Origin: Tsukamurella sp. PLM1
GTDB lineage: Bacteria > Actinomycetota > Actinomycetes > Mycobacteriales > Mycobacteriaceae
Direction: 5' to 3'
Assembly: GCF_023168325.1 (NCBI RefSeq)
Contig: NZ_AP025688.1
Coordinates: 992,001 to 1,056,000, forward strand
Length of the DNA: 64,000 nucleotides
In this document: positions 47,540 to 57,329 of the stretch, in pieces
Layout of the letters: every line of letters begins with the position of its first letter
How positions within the stretch are numbered: the stretch's first letter is position 1
Notes under the pieces: generated by a model
What the model saw: only the letters and a program-made list of their open reading frames with translations
What the model was told of the DNA's origin: nothing
Databases searched by the model: none
Made by a program: the position numbers and the translations under genes

Positions 47540-48847
47540 GTGACCAGAGACCGCTCCACGCCGGCCTCCGGCAGTCGGAGTGGCCTCCTCGAGCGCATCG
47601 CGCTTCCCGCCTTCGTCGTCGCCGTCGGCGCGCGCATCGTGTGGATCCTCGCGGGGAAGCACAACTTCAACTTCGTCGACCTGCGCGTGTACTACGAGGC
47701 CGCGCGCCGGGTCTCCGAGGGAGGCCTCTACGACTTCGCGCTGTCGGATTACACCCCGCAGCAGCCGCTGCCGTTCACCTACCCGCCGTTCGCGGGGCTG
47801 TTCTTCTACCCGCTGCGCTTCCTGCCGTTCCCGGTGGTCGCGGTCGGCTGGGTGGCACTCACCGCCGGGCTGCTGTTCCTGGTGATCCGTATGTGCCTGG
47901 CGATCCTGGCTGCGGGGCGCGGCGCACCGTCGCGCCTGGGCGACGTGCCGCGCGAGCTGCCCCTGCTGTGGACCGCGGCCGCGCTGTGGATCGACCCCGT
48001 CCGCACCAACCTGGACTACGGCCAGATCAACGTGGTGCTCATGACGCTCGGCGTATGGGCCGCCTACCTCGTGGCGCGGACCGCGCCCGGTCCGGCGCTC
48101 GCCCCGCGCCCGGCGAAGGTCGACGGTGCCTCCGGCCTGCTGATCGGCGTCGCGGCCGGGATCAAGCTCACACCCGCGGTCGGCGGGCTGTTCCTGCTCG
48201 CCCGCGGCCGGGTGTGGGCCGCGGCGTGTTCGGCGGTGACGTTCGGCGCGACGGTGGGGATCAGCTACCTCCTCCTGCCCGCGGAGACCCGCCGCTACTT
48301 CACCGTGCTACTCGGCGACACGGGCCCGATCGGCGACCCGGCGAAACCGGACAACCAGGCCATGCGGGGCGCGATGTCGCGGTTCGTGGGCTACGACGTG
48401 GGGACCGGGGCCGTCTGGGTGGTCGCGGTGGCGATCGCGGCGGCGCTGCTGTTCGCCGCGTGGTGGGTGGTGCGGCGTGGCGACGCGCTCATCGCGCTGG
48501 TCCTCGTACAGTACCTGGGCCTGATGGCGTCGCCGATCTCGTGGATCCACCACTTCGTGTGGATCGTCCCGCTGCTGATCTGGCTCGTGCACGGGCCGCT
48601 CGGCCGCGCCGGCGCCGACGGGTTCCGGGCGCCCGGTGCCGCGTACACCCGTTGGGCGACGGTGCTGGCCGGCGCGATCGCGGTGCTCGGCTACATCGGC
48701 GTGCACATCATGCTCAAGACGCTCGGCGCGCTCGGGCTCCACGACGGCGTGCTCTGGGCGGTGCTGATGGCCCACGGCGTGTTCGCCGCGGGTGGCCTCG
48801 TGGTGCTGATCCTCGCGCAGCGGCGCGCGCTGCGGGCCGTAGTCTGA
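47540..48847 (+). CDS. GT87 family polyprenyl-phosphomannose-dependent alpha-1,2-mannosyltransferase
   Basis: A 435-residue integral membrane protein with about ten helices. DLRVYYEAARRVSEGGLYDF holds the early Asp of GT-C enzymes. FTYPPFAGLFFYPLRFLP, DYGQINVVLMTLGVWAAY and SPISWIHHFVWIVPLLIWLV are DUF2029/GT87 signatures. Such enzymes extend PIMs or lipoarabinomannan outside the membrane in mycolata. A TAAGGT box 8 bp before the GTG at 47540 suggests leaderless transcription. The next gene follows after 4 bp. Confidence 0.85.
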   Translation: MTRDRSTPASGSRSGLLERIALPAFVVAVGARIVWILAGKHNFNFVDLRVYYEAARRVSEGGLYDFALSDYTPQQPLPFTYPPFAGLFFYPLRFLPFPVVAVGWVALTAGLLFLVIRMCLAILAAGRGAPSRLGDVPRELPLLWTAAALWIDPVRTNLDYGQINVVLMTLGVWAAYLVARTAPGPALAPRPAKVDGASGLLIGVAAGIKLTPAVGGLFLLARGRVWAAACSAVTFGATVGISYLLLPAETRRYFTVLLGDTGPIGDPAKPDNQAMRGAMSRFVGYDVGTGAVWVVAVAIAAALLFAAWWVVRRGDALIALVLVQYLGLMASPISWIHHFVWIVPLLIWLVHGPLGRAGADGFRAPGAAYTRWATVLAGAIAVLGYIGVHIMLKTLGALGLHDGVLWAVLMAHGVFAAGGLVVLILAQRRALRAVV

Positions 48848-48851
48848 GCGG

Positions 48852-49916
48852 GTGAACCACCTCGGACGGATCGGCATCGCGATCCTGGCTGCGGCCACCC
48901 TGGCGACGTCCGCGTGCGCGACGAGCACGGCACCGTCGGGGGAGAGCGGAGCACCGTCGGCGACCGGGACCGTGACGCTGGTGACGCACTCCAGCTTCCA
49001 CCTGCCGGCCGACGTGCTGGCCGACTTCACGACGCAGACGGGCCTGCAGATCAAGACCGTCGAGCTGGGCGACGGCGGCGAGCTCGCCACCAAGCTGTCG
49101 CTGACGCCGGGCAACCCGCCCGGCGACGTGGCGTTCGGCGTGGACAACACCTACGCGGCGCGTCCGGTGCGCGCCGGTGTGTTCGACGAGTACGTCTCGC
49201 CGGCCGCCGCGAACGGTGCCGACGCGTACGCCCTCGCGGGCATGCCGCAGCTCACCGCGATCGACTTCGGCGACGTCTGCGTCAACATCGACACCCGCTA
49301 CTTCCGCGACAAGAACCTGCCCGAGCCGGTTACCTACCAGGACCTCGCGAAGCCCGAGTACCGCGGCCTGACGGTCGTGCAGAATCCCGAGACCGCGTCG
49401 CCCGGCATGGCGTTCCTGGCCGGCACCGTCGCGACGCTCGGCGACGGCTGGCAGGACTACTGGCGCTCGCTACGCGCCAACGACGTCGCGGTCGCGCCGA
49501 ACTGGTCGACGGCCTACTCCACCGACTTCTCCGGCTCCGCGGGGAAGGGCCCGAAGCCGATCGTGGTGTCCTACGCGAGCTCGCCGGCCGCCGAGGTGGG
49601 CGAGGACGGCGCCGCCCCGCCGACCAAGGCGCTGCTCGACACCTGCTTCCGGCAGGTCGAGTACGCCGGCGTGCTGCGCGGCACCAAGAACCCCGACGGT
49701 GCGCGCAAGCTCATCGACTTCCTCCTCTCGCCGGCGGCGCAGGCCACCATCCCGGACGAGATGTACGTCTACCCCGTCACACGCGGCGTGGCGCTGCCCG
49801 AGGCGTGGGCGAAGTACGCGCCCGTCCCGTCGAAGGCCGCGACCCTGCCCGCCGAGCGGCTGGCCGACGAGCGCGACGGCTGGGTGCGCCAGTGGCGCCA
49901 GCTGATGGGCCGGTGA
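48852..49916 (+). CDS. thiB: thiamine-type ABC transporter substrate-binding lipoprotein
   Basis: A 354-residue periplasmic-binding-protein-like lipoprotein. The signal peptide ends in the lipobox LATSAC (Cys near residue 22). The mature part has LVTHSSFHLPADVLADFTTQTG, GDVAFGVDNTY and IVVSYASSPAAEV, which match the ThiB/TbpA family, and ends SPAAQATIPDEMYVYPVTRG. Iron(III) or another small ligand cannot be excluded. It starts with GTG 4 bp after the mannosyltransferase. Permease and ATPase genes follow. Confidence 0.82.
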   Translation: MNHLGRIGIAILAAATLATSACATSTAPSGESGAPSATGTVTLVTHSSFHLPADVLADFTTQTGLQIKTVELGDGGELATKLSLTPGNPPGDVAFGVDNTYAARPVRAGVFDEYVSPAAANGADAYALAGMPQLTAIDFGDVCVNIDTRYFRDKNLPEPVTYQDLAKPEYRGLTVVQNPETASPGMAFLAGTVATLGDGWQDYWRSLRANDVAVAPNWSTAYSTDFSGSAGKGPKPIVVSYASSPAAEVGEDGAAPPTKALLDTCFRQVEYAGVLRGTKNPDGARKLIDFLLSPAAQATIPDEMYVYPVTRGVALPEAWAKYAPVPSKAATLPAERLADERDGWVRQWRQLMGR

Positions 49917-49926
49917 TCCCGGTCCC

Positions 49927-51536
49927 GTGATGCCCACGTCGCGCGGGCGGCTCGCGCTGTTGGCCGCACCGTTGCTGTTCGTCGCGGTGTTCTTCCTGTG
50001 GCCCGTCGCCGCGATCATCGCGCGTGGCCTGGCGTCCGGCGGGGTCGGGCTCTGGGAGGGCTTCACCGGCGCGGGGGCCTCGGCCTGGTCTGGTTCACGG
50101 TGTGGCAGGCCGCCGCGTCGACGCTGCTCACGGTGGTCCTGGGGCTGCCGCTGGCGTGGCTGACCGCGCGGGCGCGGTTCCGCGGCCAGTGGGTGCTGCG
50201 GGTGCTCGCGACGGTGCCGTTCGTGCTCCCGACGGTGGTGGTCGGCGTCGCGTTCCGCACGCTGTTCGCGCCGGGCGGCGGCCTCGGCTTCCTCGGGCTC
50301 TCGGAGACGGTCTGGGCGGTGCTGATCGCGCACGCCTACTTCAACGTGTCCGTGGTCGCGCGGATCGTCGGCGGCGTCTGGGCGGGCGTGGACCCGCGGG
50401 CCGAGCAGGCCGCCCGCACGCTCGGCGCCGGACCGGCGCGGGCCTTCCTCACCGCGACCGCCCCCGCGCTGCTGCCCGCGATCGCGTCCGCCGCGTCGGT
50501 GGTGTTCCTGTTCTGCGCGACCAGCTTCGGCATCGTCCTCGTGGTCGGCGGCAGCCGGCTGCGCACCCTGGAGACCGCGGTGTACCAGGAGGTGGTGGGC
50601 GTGTTCGACCTGCGCACCGCGGCGCTGCTCGCGCTCGTGCAGATCGTGGTCGTGGTGCTCGCGGTGTCCGTGAGCGGCGCGCTGCGGGTGCGGGTGTCGC
50701 GGCCCTCGTCCGCGGCGGCGACGCAGGCGCGGCGTGCCGGACCCGGAACGCGCATCGCGGTGCTCGCCGGCGTCCCGGTGGCAGTGGTGCTGCTGCTGTT
50801 CCCGCTGGGCGCACTCGTGCTGCGCTCGCTGCACCCCGACCCGTCGGGGGCCCTGAGCACGGCCGCGTACCAGCGGCTCACCGCCGATTTCGGCGGCGTC
50901 GTGCCGGCGAAGGCGCTCGTGATGTCGCTGGTCACCGCCGCCCAGGCGGGGGCGATCGCGCTCGTCGTCGGGGCGCTGGCCGCGGTCGCCATCGCCCGCT
51001 CGCGCGGCGTACTCAGCCGGTTCGCCGACGCCGTCGTCATGCTGCCGCTCGGAGTGAGTGCGGTGACCCTCGGGTTCGGCTACCTGGTGGCCCTGCAGTC
51101 GCTGCCGACGATCCGCGAGTCGCCAGCGGTGCTGCCGTTCGTGCAGGCGCTGGTCGCGGTGCCGCTCGTCGTCCGGGTGCTGGTGCCCGCGCTCGCGGCG
51201 GTCGACCCCCGGCAGCGGCAGGCCGCCGCGGTCCTCGGCGCGTCGCCCGTGCGCGTGTTCGCCTCGGTGGACCTGCCGGTGATCGGCCGTTCCGTGGCGG
51301 TGGCGGCCGGATTTGCGTACGTGGTTACGCTGGGGGAGTTCGGGGCCGCGAGCTTCCTGGTGCGCCCGGTGCAGATGACGCTGCCCGTGCTGATCGGCCG
51401 GATCTCCGCGCGCCCGGGGTGGGAGGACGCCGCGCTGGCGGCCGCCTGCTCGGTCCTGCTCATCGCCGCCACCGTGGTGGTGATCGGCGTCGTCGAGGCT
51501 CTGCGACGGGACGAACCCGGCCGGGCCGAGTTCTGA
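49927..51536 (+). CDS. ABC transporter permease, two fused permease domains (ThiP-like), frameshifted near 50085
   Basis: About 536 residues with 12 membrane helices and two EAA loops (EQAARTLGAGPARAFLTATAPALLPAI, and RQRQAAAVLGASPVRVFASVDLPVIG). That double form is typical of ThiP and FbpB. The N-terminal frame is short (APLLFVAVFFLWPVAAIIARGL). The rest resumes at LGLVWFTVWQAAASTLLTVVLG when one G is restored in GCGGGGGCC near 50085. GTG at 49927 or ATG at 49930 can start it. Confidence 0.83.
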
Positions 51537-51582
51537 TGTCGCACGTTCGTGAGTCGGAGTTCTGGAGACGAGGGGTGAATCG

Positions 51583-52596
51583 GTGCTGACCATCGACCGG
51601 GTCACGGTCCGGTACGGCGACCGGGTGGCCGTGCGCGACGCGACGCTCACCGTCGGGACGCCGGACGCGCCCGTGACCGCCCTGCTGGGACCCTCCGGGT
51701 GCGGTAAGTCCACGCTCCTGCGTGCGGTCGCGGGGCTCGAGCCCCTGGCCGGCGGGCGGGTGCTGTTCGACGGTGCCGATCTCGCTCGGGTGCCCACGCA
51801 CCGGCGCGGCTTCGGGATGGTGTTCCAGGACGGTCAGCTGTTCGGTCATCGCGACGTGGCCGGGAACGTCCGCTACGGCCTGCAGCGGCACGGCTGGTCG
51901 CGCGCGGACTCCGCCGAGCGGGTGACCGAGCTCCTCGAACTGGTGGGGCTGCCCGGGATGGGGGCGCGTCCCGTCGGCGAGCTGTCCGGCGGCCAGCAGC
52001 AGCGGGTGGCCCTCGCGCGGGCACTCGCCCCGCGGCCGCGGATGCTGCTGCTCGACGAGCCGCTGTCGGCGCTGGACCGGCAGCTGCGCGACCGCCTAGT
52101 GAGCGATCTGCGGCGGATCTTGCGCGAGACCGCCACGCCCGCGCTGATCGTGACCCACGACCACGGCGAGGCGGTGGAGCTCGCGGACTCGGTGTCGGTG
52201 TTGGACGCCGGCGAGATCGTCCAGACCGACCGCCCCGCGCGGCTGTGGCGCCGGCCGCGCACGCCCGACATCGCCCGGTTCCTCGGGTACGCCGTGCTGC
52301 TCGACGCGGTCGTGGCGGGTGGACAGGCGGACAGCGCCCTCGGCCCGGTGATGGTGGACTGTCCCGACGGCAGGTTCCAGCTGGGGCTGCGGCCCGGGTC
52401 CGTCGTCATCCAGGCGCACGGCGTGCGGGCCCGGGTGGTCTCCTCGGTTCCCGTCATCGACGGGGTGCGGATCACGGTGGCGGTCGACGCGGGGGACGAC
52501 GAGCTACTCGTGGAGGCGCTGGGGGACACCCCGCCCGCCGACGGCGACACGGTGCGTGTCGCGCTCAACCCGCGGCGCGTGGCCGTGATCGGATGA
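51583..52596 (+). CDS. ABC transporter ATP-binding protein (ThiQ/FbpC type)
   Basis: A 337-residue ATPase. Walker A is GPSGCGKST, the Q-loop region MVFQDGQLFGHRDVAGNVRYGL, the signature LSGGQQQRVALARALAPRP, Walker B LLLDEPLSALD, and the H-loop VTHDHGEAVELADSVSVLD. A C-terminal TOBE-like domain (about 90 residues) follows. It energises the transporter made of the two preceding genes. It ends 4 bp before the GMC oxidoreductase start. Confidence 0.92.
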   Translation: MLTIDRVTVRYGDRVAVRDATLTVGTPDAPVTALLGPSGCGKSTLLRAVAGLEPLAGGRVLFDGADLARVPTHRRGFGMVFQDGQLFGHRDVAGNVRYGLQRHGWSRADSAERVTELLELVGLPGMGARPVGELSGGQQQRVALARALAPRPRMLLLDEPLSALDRQLRDRLVSDLRRILRETATPALIVTHDHGEAVELADSVSVLDAGEIVQTDRPARLWRRPRTPDIARFLGYAVLLDAVVAGGQADSALGPVMVDCPDGRFQLGLRPGSVVIQAHGVRARVVSSVPVIDGVRITVAVDAGDDELLVEALGDTPPADGDTVRVALNPRRVAVIG

Positions 52597-52600
52597 GCGC

Positions 52601-54550
52601 GTGAGCTCCGACGTGTTCAGCCCGCGTCAGGCGCGCGCGCTGCTGTCCATCGCCGACACCCTGGTGCCCGGCGGCGACGGTGTCCCCGGTGCCCGCGACA
52701 TCGACCTCCTCGCCTCCGTCTCCCGGACCGCGCAGCACAAGATGCTGCCGCGCGAGCTGCGCGAACTGAAGGCGTTCCTCGACGTCTGGGACACGCGGGG
52801 CTTCGGCGTGGTCAACCGGATCGGGCCGCGGAGGTTCTCCGCGCTGCCGCACGCGCGGCGCGAGGAGGCCCTGCTGCGCTGGGGAACGCACCCGCTCGCG
52901 CCGGTCCGCGCCGTCTTCCAGGGGCTGCGATCACTGCTGATCGGCTCCTACTACATCGCTCCGGACGCGATCGCGGCGCGCGCCGCGATCGGGTACCCGG
53001 AAGCCCCGGGCCCGCTGCCGGACGCGCCCGAGCCGTCGCTACGGCCCATCACCCTCACAGCTGGCGGTGCGCGCCTGACGGCCGACGTGGTCGTCGTCGG
53101 CTCGGGCGCCGGGGGCGGGACGGCCGCCGCGGTTCTCGCCGCCGCGGGACTCGACGTACTCGTCCTCGAGCGCGGCGGTTACCACGACGACCGCGATTTC
53201 GGTGCGGGCGAACTGGACTCGCTCACCACCCTGTACGCGGGCGCGCCCGCGGTCTCCGCGGAGGGGCAGTTCTCCTCCTTCATGGCCGGCGGCACGCTGG
53301 GCGGCGGGACGGTGGTCAACTGGTCCACCTCGTTCGCCACGCCCGAGCACGTGCGCGCCGAATGGGCCGCGCACGGCGCCCGGCAGTTCGCGGGCGACGA
53401 GTTCACCCGGGCACTGGACGCCGTGCAGCAGCGCCTGGGGGTGAACACCGACCACAACGCCGCGTCGTCGCGCGACGCGATCCTCGAGCGCGGCCTCACC
53501 GCCCTCGGCCGGCACTGCGACGCCATGCCGCGCAACGTGCTCGGCTGCGACCAGGGCATCGAGTGCGGACGCTGCGGCTACGGTTGCCGCATCGGGGCCA
53601 AGCAGTCCACGGCCAAGACCTGGCTGCAGGACGCGCAGGCCGACGGTGCGCGGATCGCCGTCGGCGTGGACGTGCGCCGCGTGATCGTCGAGCGGGGCCG
53701 GGCGACGGGCGTCGAGGCCATCGGGCCCGACGGTGCCTCGGTCACCGTCGCGGCGCGGGCGGTGGTCGTCGCCGCCGGGTCGCTGCAGACGCCGCCGCTG
53801 TTGCGGCGCTCGGGGCTGCGGAACAAGCGGATCGGCGAGAATCTGCGGCTGCACCCGGTGACCTCGGTGGCGGGCGTTTTCGACGAGGACGTGCGCCCCT
53901 GGGAGGGCGGCCTGCAGACCCGGTACTCGACCGAGCACGCCGACCTCGACGGCGACGGCTACGGGGTGATCTACGAGACCGGGCCGGCGAGCCCCGGGGC
54001 GATCACGCTGTTCCAGCCGTGGCACTCCGCGGCGCAGCACGCCGCCGACATGCGCGCCCTGCGGCACACGGTGCAGGTGGGAGTTCTGGTGCGGGACAGC
54101 GGGAGCGGGCGGGTCACCGTCGGGCGTGACGGCGAGCCCGTCGTGCGGTACCGGCTCAGCGATCACGACGCCGCGCACATGCAGCGCGGCGTGGTCGGCG
54201 CGGCGGAGATCCTCGCCGCCGCGGGCGCGTCGTCCGTGCGCAGCTCCCACCAGAACCGGGTCGCCGCCGACCTGCCGGGATCGCTCGACGGGTTCGCCGC
54301 GGCCGCGGCACGGGAGGGCTACGCGCCCGCCCGGTGCATGATGATCGCGCTGCACATCATGGGCACCGCCGCGATGGGCGGGAGCCGCGACACCTCCGCG
54401 ACGGATCCGGACGGGGCGACCTGGGAGGTGCCGAACCTCGTGGTGGCCGACGCCTCGTGCTTCCCGACGCCCAGCGGGGTGAACCCGATGATCTCCATCG
54501 AGGCGATCGCGTACATGAACGCGTCACGGCTGGCCGCGCACCTGGCCTGA
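52601..54550 (+). CDS. GMC oxidoreductase, long-chain alcohol oxidase type
   Basis: A 649-residue flavoprotein. The first about 140 residues (ARALLSIADTLVPGGDGVPGARDID) are the helical N-terminal domain of long-chain fatty alcohol oxidases. The FAD motif is VVVVGSGAGGGTAAAVLAAAGLDVLVLERG. A four-Cys segment, CDQGIECGRCGYGC, is characteristic of this subgroup, and the C-terminal active site is in FPTPSGVNPMISIEAIAYM. It probably oxidises a long-chain or sterol-like alcohol. Its start 4 bp after the ABC ATPase suggests cotranscription with a thiamine-type transporter, which is hard to explain. Confidence 0.85.
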   Translation: MSSDVFSPRQARALLSIADTLVPGGDGVPGARDIDLLASVSRTAQHKMLPRELRELKAFLDVWDTRGFGVVNRIGPRRFSALPHARREEALLRWGTHPLAPVRAVFQGLRSLLIGSYYIAPDAIAARAAIGYPEAPGPLPDAPEPSLRPITLTAGGARLTADVVVVGSGAGGGTAAAVLAAAGLDVLVLERGGYHDDRDFGAGELDSLTTLYAGAPAVSAEGQFSSFMAGGTLGGGTVVNWSTSFATPEHVRAEWAAHGARQFAGDEFTRALDAVQQRLGVNTDHNAASSRDAILERGLTALGRHCDAMPRNVLGCDQGIECGRCGYGCRIGAKQSTAKTWLQDAQADGARIAVGVDVRRVIVERGRATGVEAIGPDGASVTVAARAVVVAAGSLQTPPLLRRSGLRNKRIGENLRLHPVTSVAGVFDEDVRPWEGGLQTRYSTEHADLDGDGYGVIYETGPASPGAITLFQPWHSAAQHAADMRALRHTVQVGVLVRDSGSGRVTVGRDGEPVVRYRLSDHDAAHMQRGVVGAAEILAAAGASSVRSSHQNRVAADLPGSLDGFAAAAAREGYAPARCMMIALHIMGTAAMGGSRDTSATDPDGATWEVPNLVVADASCFPTPSGVNPMISIEAIAYMNASRLAAHLA

Positions 54551-54552
54551 GA

Positions 54553-55536
54553 TCAGCCCTTCCCGGGCAGGTACCAGTCGGGGAGCGGATCTGCGGTCAG
54601 CTGCGTGGTATCGCCCGGACGGGTGAGCGTGAACACCGCGCGCTGGATCCGCGGGATCCGGTTCATGTCGTCGGCGATCGCGGCCAGGCGGGCCGCTACC
54701 CGCGACTCCGGCAGGTCGCCCTCGAGGTCGACCGCGGCCACCAGGAACAGGCGGTCCGCGCCGACCCATTCCATGTGCAGGAAGCTCACCTGGCGGATGT
54801 CCGGATGTGCGAGCAGCGCCTCGAGCATGCGGTTGCGTGCGAGCGGAGTCGCCTCCTCGCCGGTGAGGAAGTCCATGTTGCGGCGGATCAGGAAGACCGC
54901 CACGAACCCCAGGAGGACGCCGACCGCGATGGAGCCGACCGCGTCCCACACCGGATTCCCAGTGGCCTGGTGCAGGCCCATTGCGGCCGCTGCGATGACG
55001 ATGCCGATCAGGGCGCTGAGGTCCTCCGCGAACACGGACCGCAGCACCGGGTTCGACGTGATCCGCACGTACCGCAGCGGGTGCAGCATGCGCTCGCGCG
55101 CGCCGGCCCGGGTTTGGCGCAGCGCCTGCAGGAACGACGTGCCCTCCAGTACGAACGCGATGGCCAGCACCGCATAGCCCCAGCCGTAGTCCCCGGCCTC
55201 CTCGGGCGCGCCGAGCGCCGAGATCCCGTGCCACACCGACACCGCCGCGCCCACGCTGAACAGGCCGAACGCCGCGAACATCGACCAGACGTAGCCCGAT
55301 CGCCCGTACCCGAACGGGTGGGTCGCGTCGGCGGGCGTGCCCGCGCGCTTCGCGCCGATCAGCAGGAACACCTCGTTGCCGGTGTCCGCCCACGAATGAG
55401 CGGCCTCGGCCACCATCGCGGCCGAGCCGGTCACGATCGCAGCCACCGTCTTGGCCACCGCGATCAACACGTTCGCGCCGAACGCGACCAGCACGGTCAG
55501 CAGGCTCTCGGACTGCGAGTCATCGGATTCGCCCAT
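54553..55536 (-). CDS. cation diffusion facilitator (CDF) transporter
   Basis: A 327-residue protein with six membrane helices and a cytoplasmic C-terminal domain. The transport-site motif is [21 protein letters not shown] (HxxxD), and the second acidic site is [34 protein letters not shown] is a family signature of the actinobacterial Zn/Fe/Mn-type CDF group. The ATG at 55534-55536 gives MGESDDSQ, the likely start. It is convergent with the GMC gene, with no gap. Confidence 0.88.
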   Translation of the reverse strand: MGESDDSQSESLLTVLVAFGANVLIAVAKTVAAIVTGSAAMVAEAAHSWADTGNEVFLLIGAKRAGTPADATHPFGYGRSGYVWSMFAAFGLFSVGAAVSVWHGISALGAPEEAGDYGWGYAVLAIAFVLEGTSFLQALRQTRAGARERMLHPLRYVRITSNPVLRSVFAEDLSALIGIVIAAAAMGLHQATGNPVWDAVGSIAVGVLLGFVAVFLIRRNMDFLTGEEATPLARNRMLEALLAHPDIRQVSFLHMEWVGADRLFLVAAVDLEGDLPESRVAARLAAIADDMNRIPRIQRAVFTLTRPGDTTQLTADPLPDWYLPGKG

Positions 55537-55588
55537 GTCGTTCGATGTTAGGGCCTCCCGGTCCGCGGCACGGGGCATGATGGTCCGC

Positions 55589-56639
55589 ATGGGCATTTTC
55601 GATCCGTACGCCGCGAGCCCGCAGCGGTACGCGTCCGTTCCGTACCGGGGAGTGGGGATCGGGGCTGAAGCTCCCCGCGGTCTCGCTCGGCCTGTGGCAC
55701 AACTTCGGCGACGACAAGCCGCTGCAGACGCAGCGTGACATCCTGCGCCGCGCCTTCGATCTGGGTGTCACCCATTTCGACCTCGCCAACAACTACGGGC
55801 CGCCGCCCGGGAGTGCCGAGCGGAACTTCGGCACGCTGTTCGCGGAGGACTTCCGGCCGTATCGCGACGAGCTGATCATCTCCACCAAGGCGGGGTGGGA
55901 GATGCGTCCCGGCCCCTACGGTTTCGGCGGGTCCCGCAAGTACCTGCTGTCCTCGCTCGACGCGTCGCTGGCCCGCATGGGGCTCGACCACGTGGACGTC
56001 TTCTACAGCCACCGGCCCGATCCGCAGACGCCGCTCGAGGAGACGATGGGCGCGCTGCACCAGGCAGTGGTCTCGGGAAAGGCGTTGTACGTGGGCATCT
56101 CGTCCTACAGTGCCGCGCTCACCGCGCGGGCGCAGGAGATCATGCGCGGACTCGGCACGCCGCTGCTGATCCACCAGCCGTCCTATTCGATGCTCAACCG
56201 GTGGATCGAGCGCGGTGAGCCCTCGCTGCTGGACACAGCGGCTGCCGACGGAATGGGCGTGATCGCCTTCTCGCCGCTCGCGCAGGGCCTGCTCACGGAC
56301 CGCTATCTCGACGGGGTGCCCGCGGACTCCCGCGCCGCGGCCGGCAAGAGCCTCTCCGGCGGCATGCTCTCGGAGGAGAACCTCGCGCGCGTGCGCGGGC
56401 TGGCCGGCATCGCCGCCGGCCGCGGCCAGACGCTCGCGCAACTGGCGATCGCGTGGGTGCTCCGGTCGCCCGCGGTCACGTCCGCGTTGATCGGCGCGTC
56501 CAGCGTCGCGCAGCTCGAAGACAGCGTGGGGGCCGTCGCGAATCTCGAGTTCTCCGCCGATGAACTGGCCGCCATCGACGAGTTCGCCGTGGACGGCGAC
56601 GTGAACATCTGGCGGGGTGCGACGGAATCCACGGCATGA
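55589..56639 (+). CDS. aldo-keto reductase, YghZ (L-glyceraldehyde 3-phosphate reductase) type, frameshifted near 55650
   Basis: About 350 residues of the AKR14 family. [26 protein letters not shown] holds the catalytic Asp and Tyr, and [51 protein letters not shown] follows, nearly as in E. coli YghZ. The N-terminal frame ([20 protein letters not shown]) joins the rest only if two bases are restored, between 55640 and 55662. The enzyme detoxifies aldehydes such as methylglyoxal or L-glyceraldehyde 3-phosphate. It overlaps the TetR gene (ATGA). Confidence 0.88.
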
Positions 56640-57304
56640 CGGCGGGCTCCGGAGCAGGAGACGGGCGCACCGTCGGGCGGGTCTACGCCGGGGCCGACGC
56701 ACCGACCCGGCAGGCGGAACGACTGGCCAAGCTGGAGGCAGCTGGGCTGCAGCTGTTCGCGACCGTCGGCTATCAGGAGACCACCGTCGCGGCGGTGTGC
56801 GAGCTGGCGAAGGTGTCGCGGCGGCACTTCTACGAGCAGTTCGCCGACCGTGAGGCGCTGCTGCGGCACCTCTATACACAGGCGCAGGACCGGGGGCGGG
56901 CGGCGGTCGCCGACGCGCTGGCCGGCGGCGCGCGCGGCACGGGGCCCGAGGCCGTGCGCGCCCTCGTGTCCGCAGGGGTGGCCGCGTACATCGGGACGGT
57001 GCTCGCCGATCCGCGCACGCTGCGCGTGGCGTTCGTGGAGGTCGTCGGCGTGAGCGCGGACCTCGAACGGTTCCGGCTCGCGAACCGGGCCGAGTGGGCC
57101 GCGCTGGTGCGGGCCGCGGCGGAGGACGCGGGCGCGCGGGCCACGGCGCCGTGGGTCTACGCCGCGTTCATCCCCTCGGTGAACGAGTTCCTCATGGCCT
57201 GGTGGCAGAACGCGCCGGACCGCTCCGATCCGGCCGAGCTGGTGGCCGTGCTGACCTCGGTACTGGCGGACCTGCTGGTGGCGGCCCCGCCGGACGGGAA
57301 CTGA
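56636..57304 (+). CDS. TetR family transcriptional regulator
   Basis: A 222-residue regulator. The helix-turn-helix is AAGLQLFATVGYQETTVAAVCELAKVSRRHFYEQFADREALLRHLY at about residues 35-80. The ligand domain has WVYAAFIPSVNEFLMAWWQN. It is translationally coupled to the aldo-keto reductase and probably regulates that operon. Confidence 0.87.
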   Translation: MTAGSGAGDGRTVGRVYAGADAPTRQAERLAKLEAAGLQLFATVGYQETTVAAVCELAKVSRRHFYEQFADREALLRHLYTQAQDRGRAAVADALAGGARGTGPEAVRALVSAGVAAYIGTVLADPRTLRVAFVEVVGVSADLERFRLANRAEWAALVRAAAEDAGARATAPWVYAAFIPSVNEFLMAWWQNAPDRSDPAELVAVLTSVLADLLVAAPPDGN

Positions 57305-57329
57305 CCTGATTCCGCACTAGCGTGGTGTC

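Noticed and set aside
48700-48860. TPP riboswitch upstream of the thiamine-type ABC transporter
   Set aside because: The preceding gene ends 4 bp before thiB, and I found no THI-element core in its 3' end.
49470-51797. A 775-codon minus-strand frame opposite the ABC permease
   Set aside because: Antisense, extremely rich in Arg/His/Gly, no domain.
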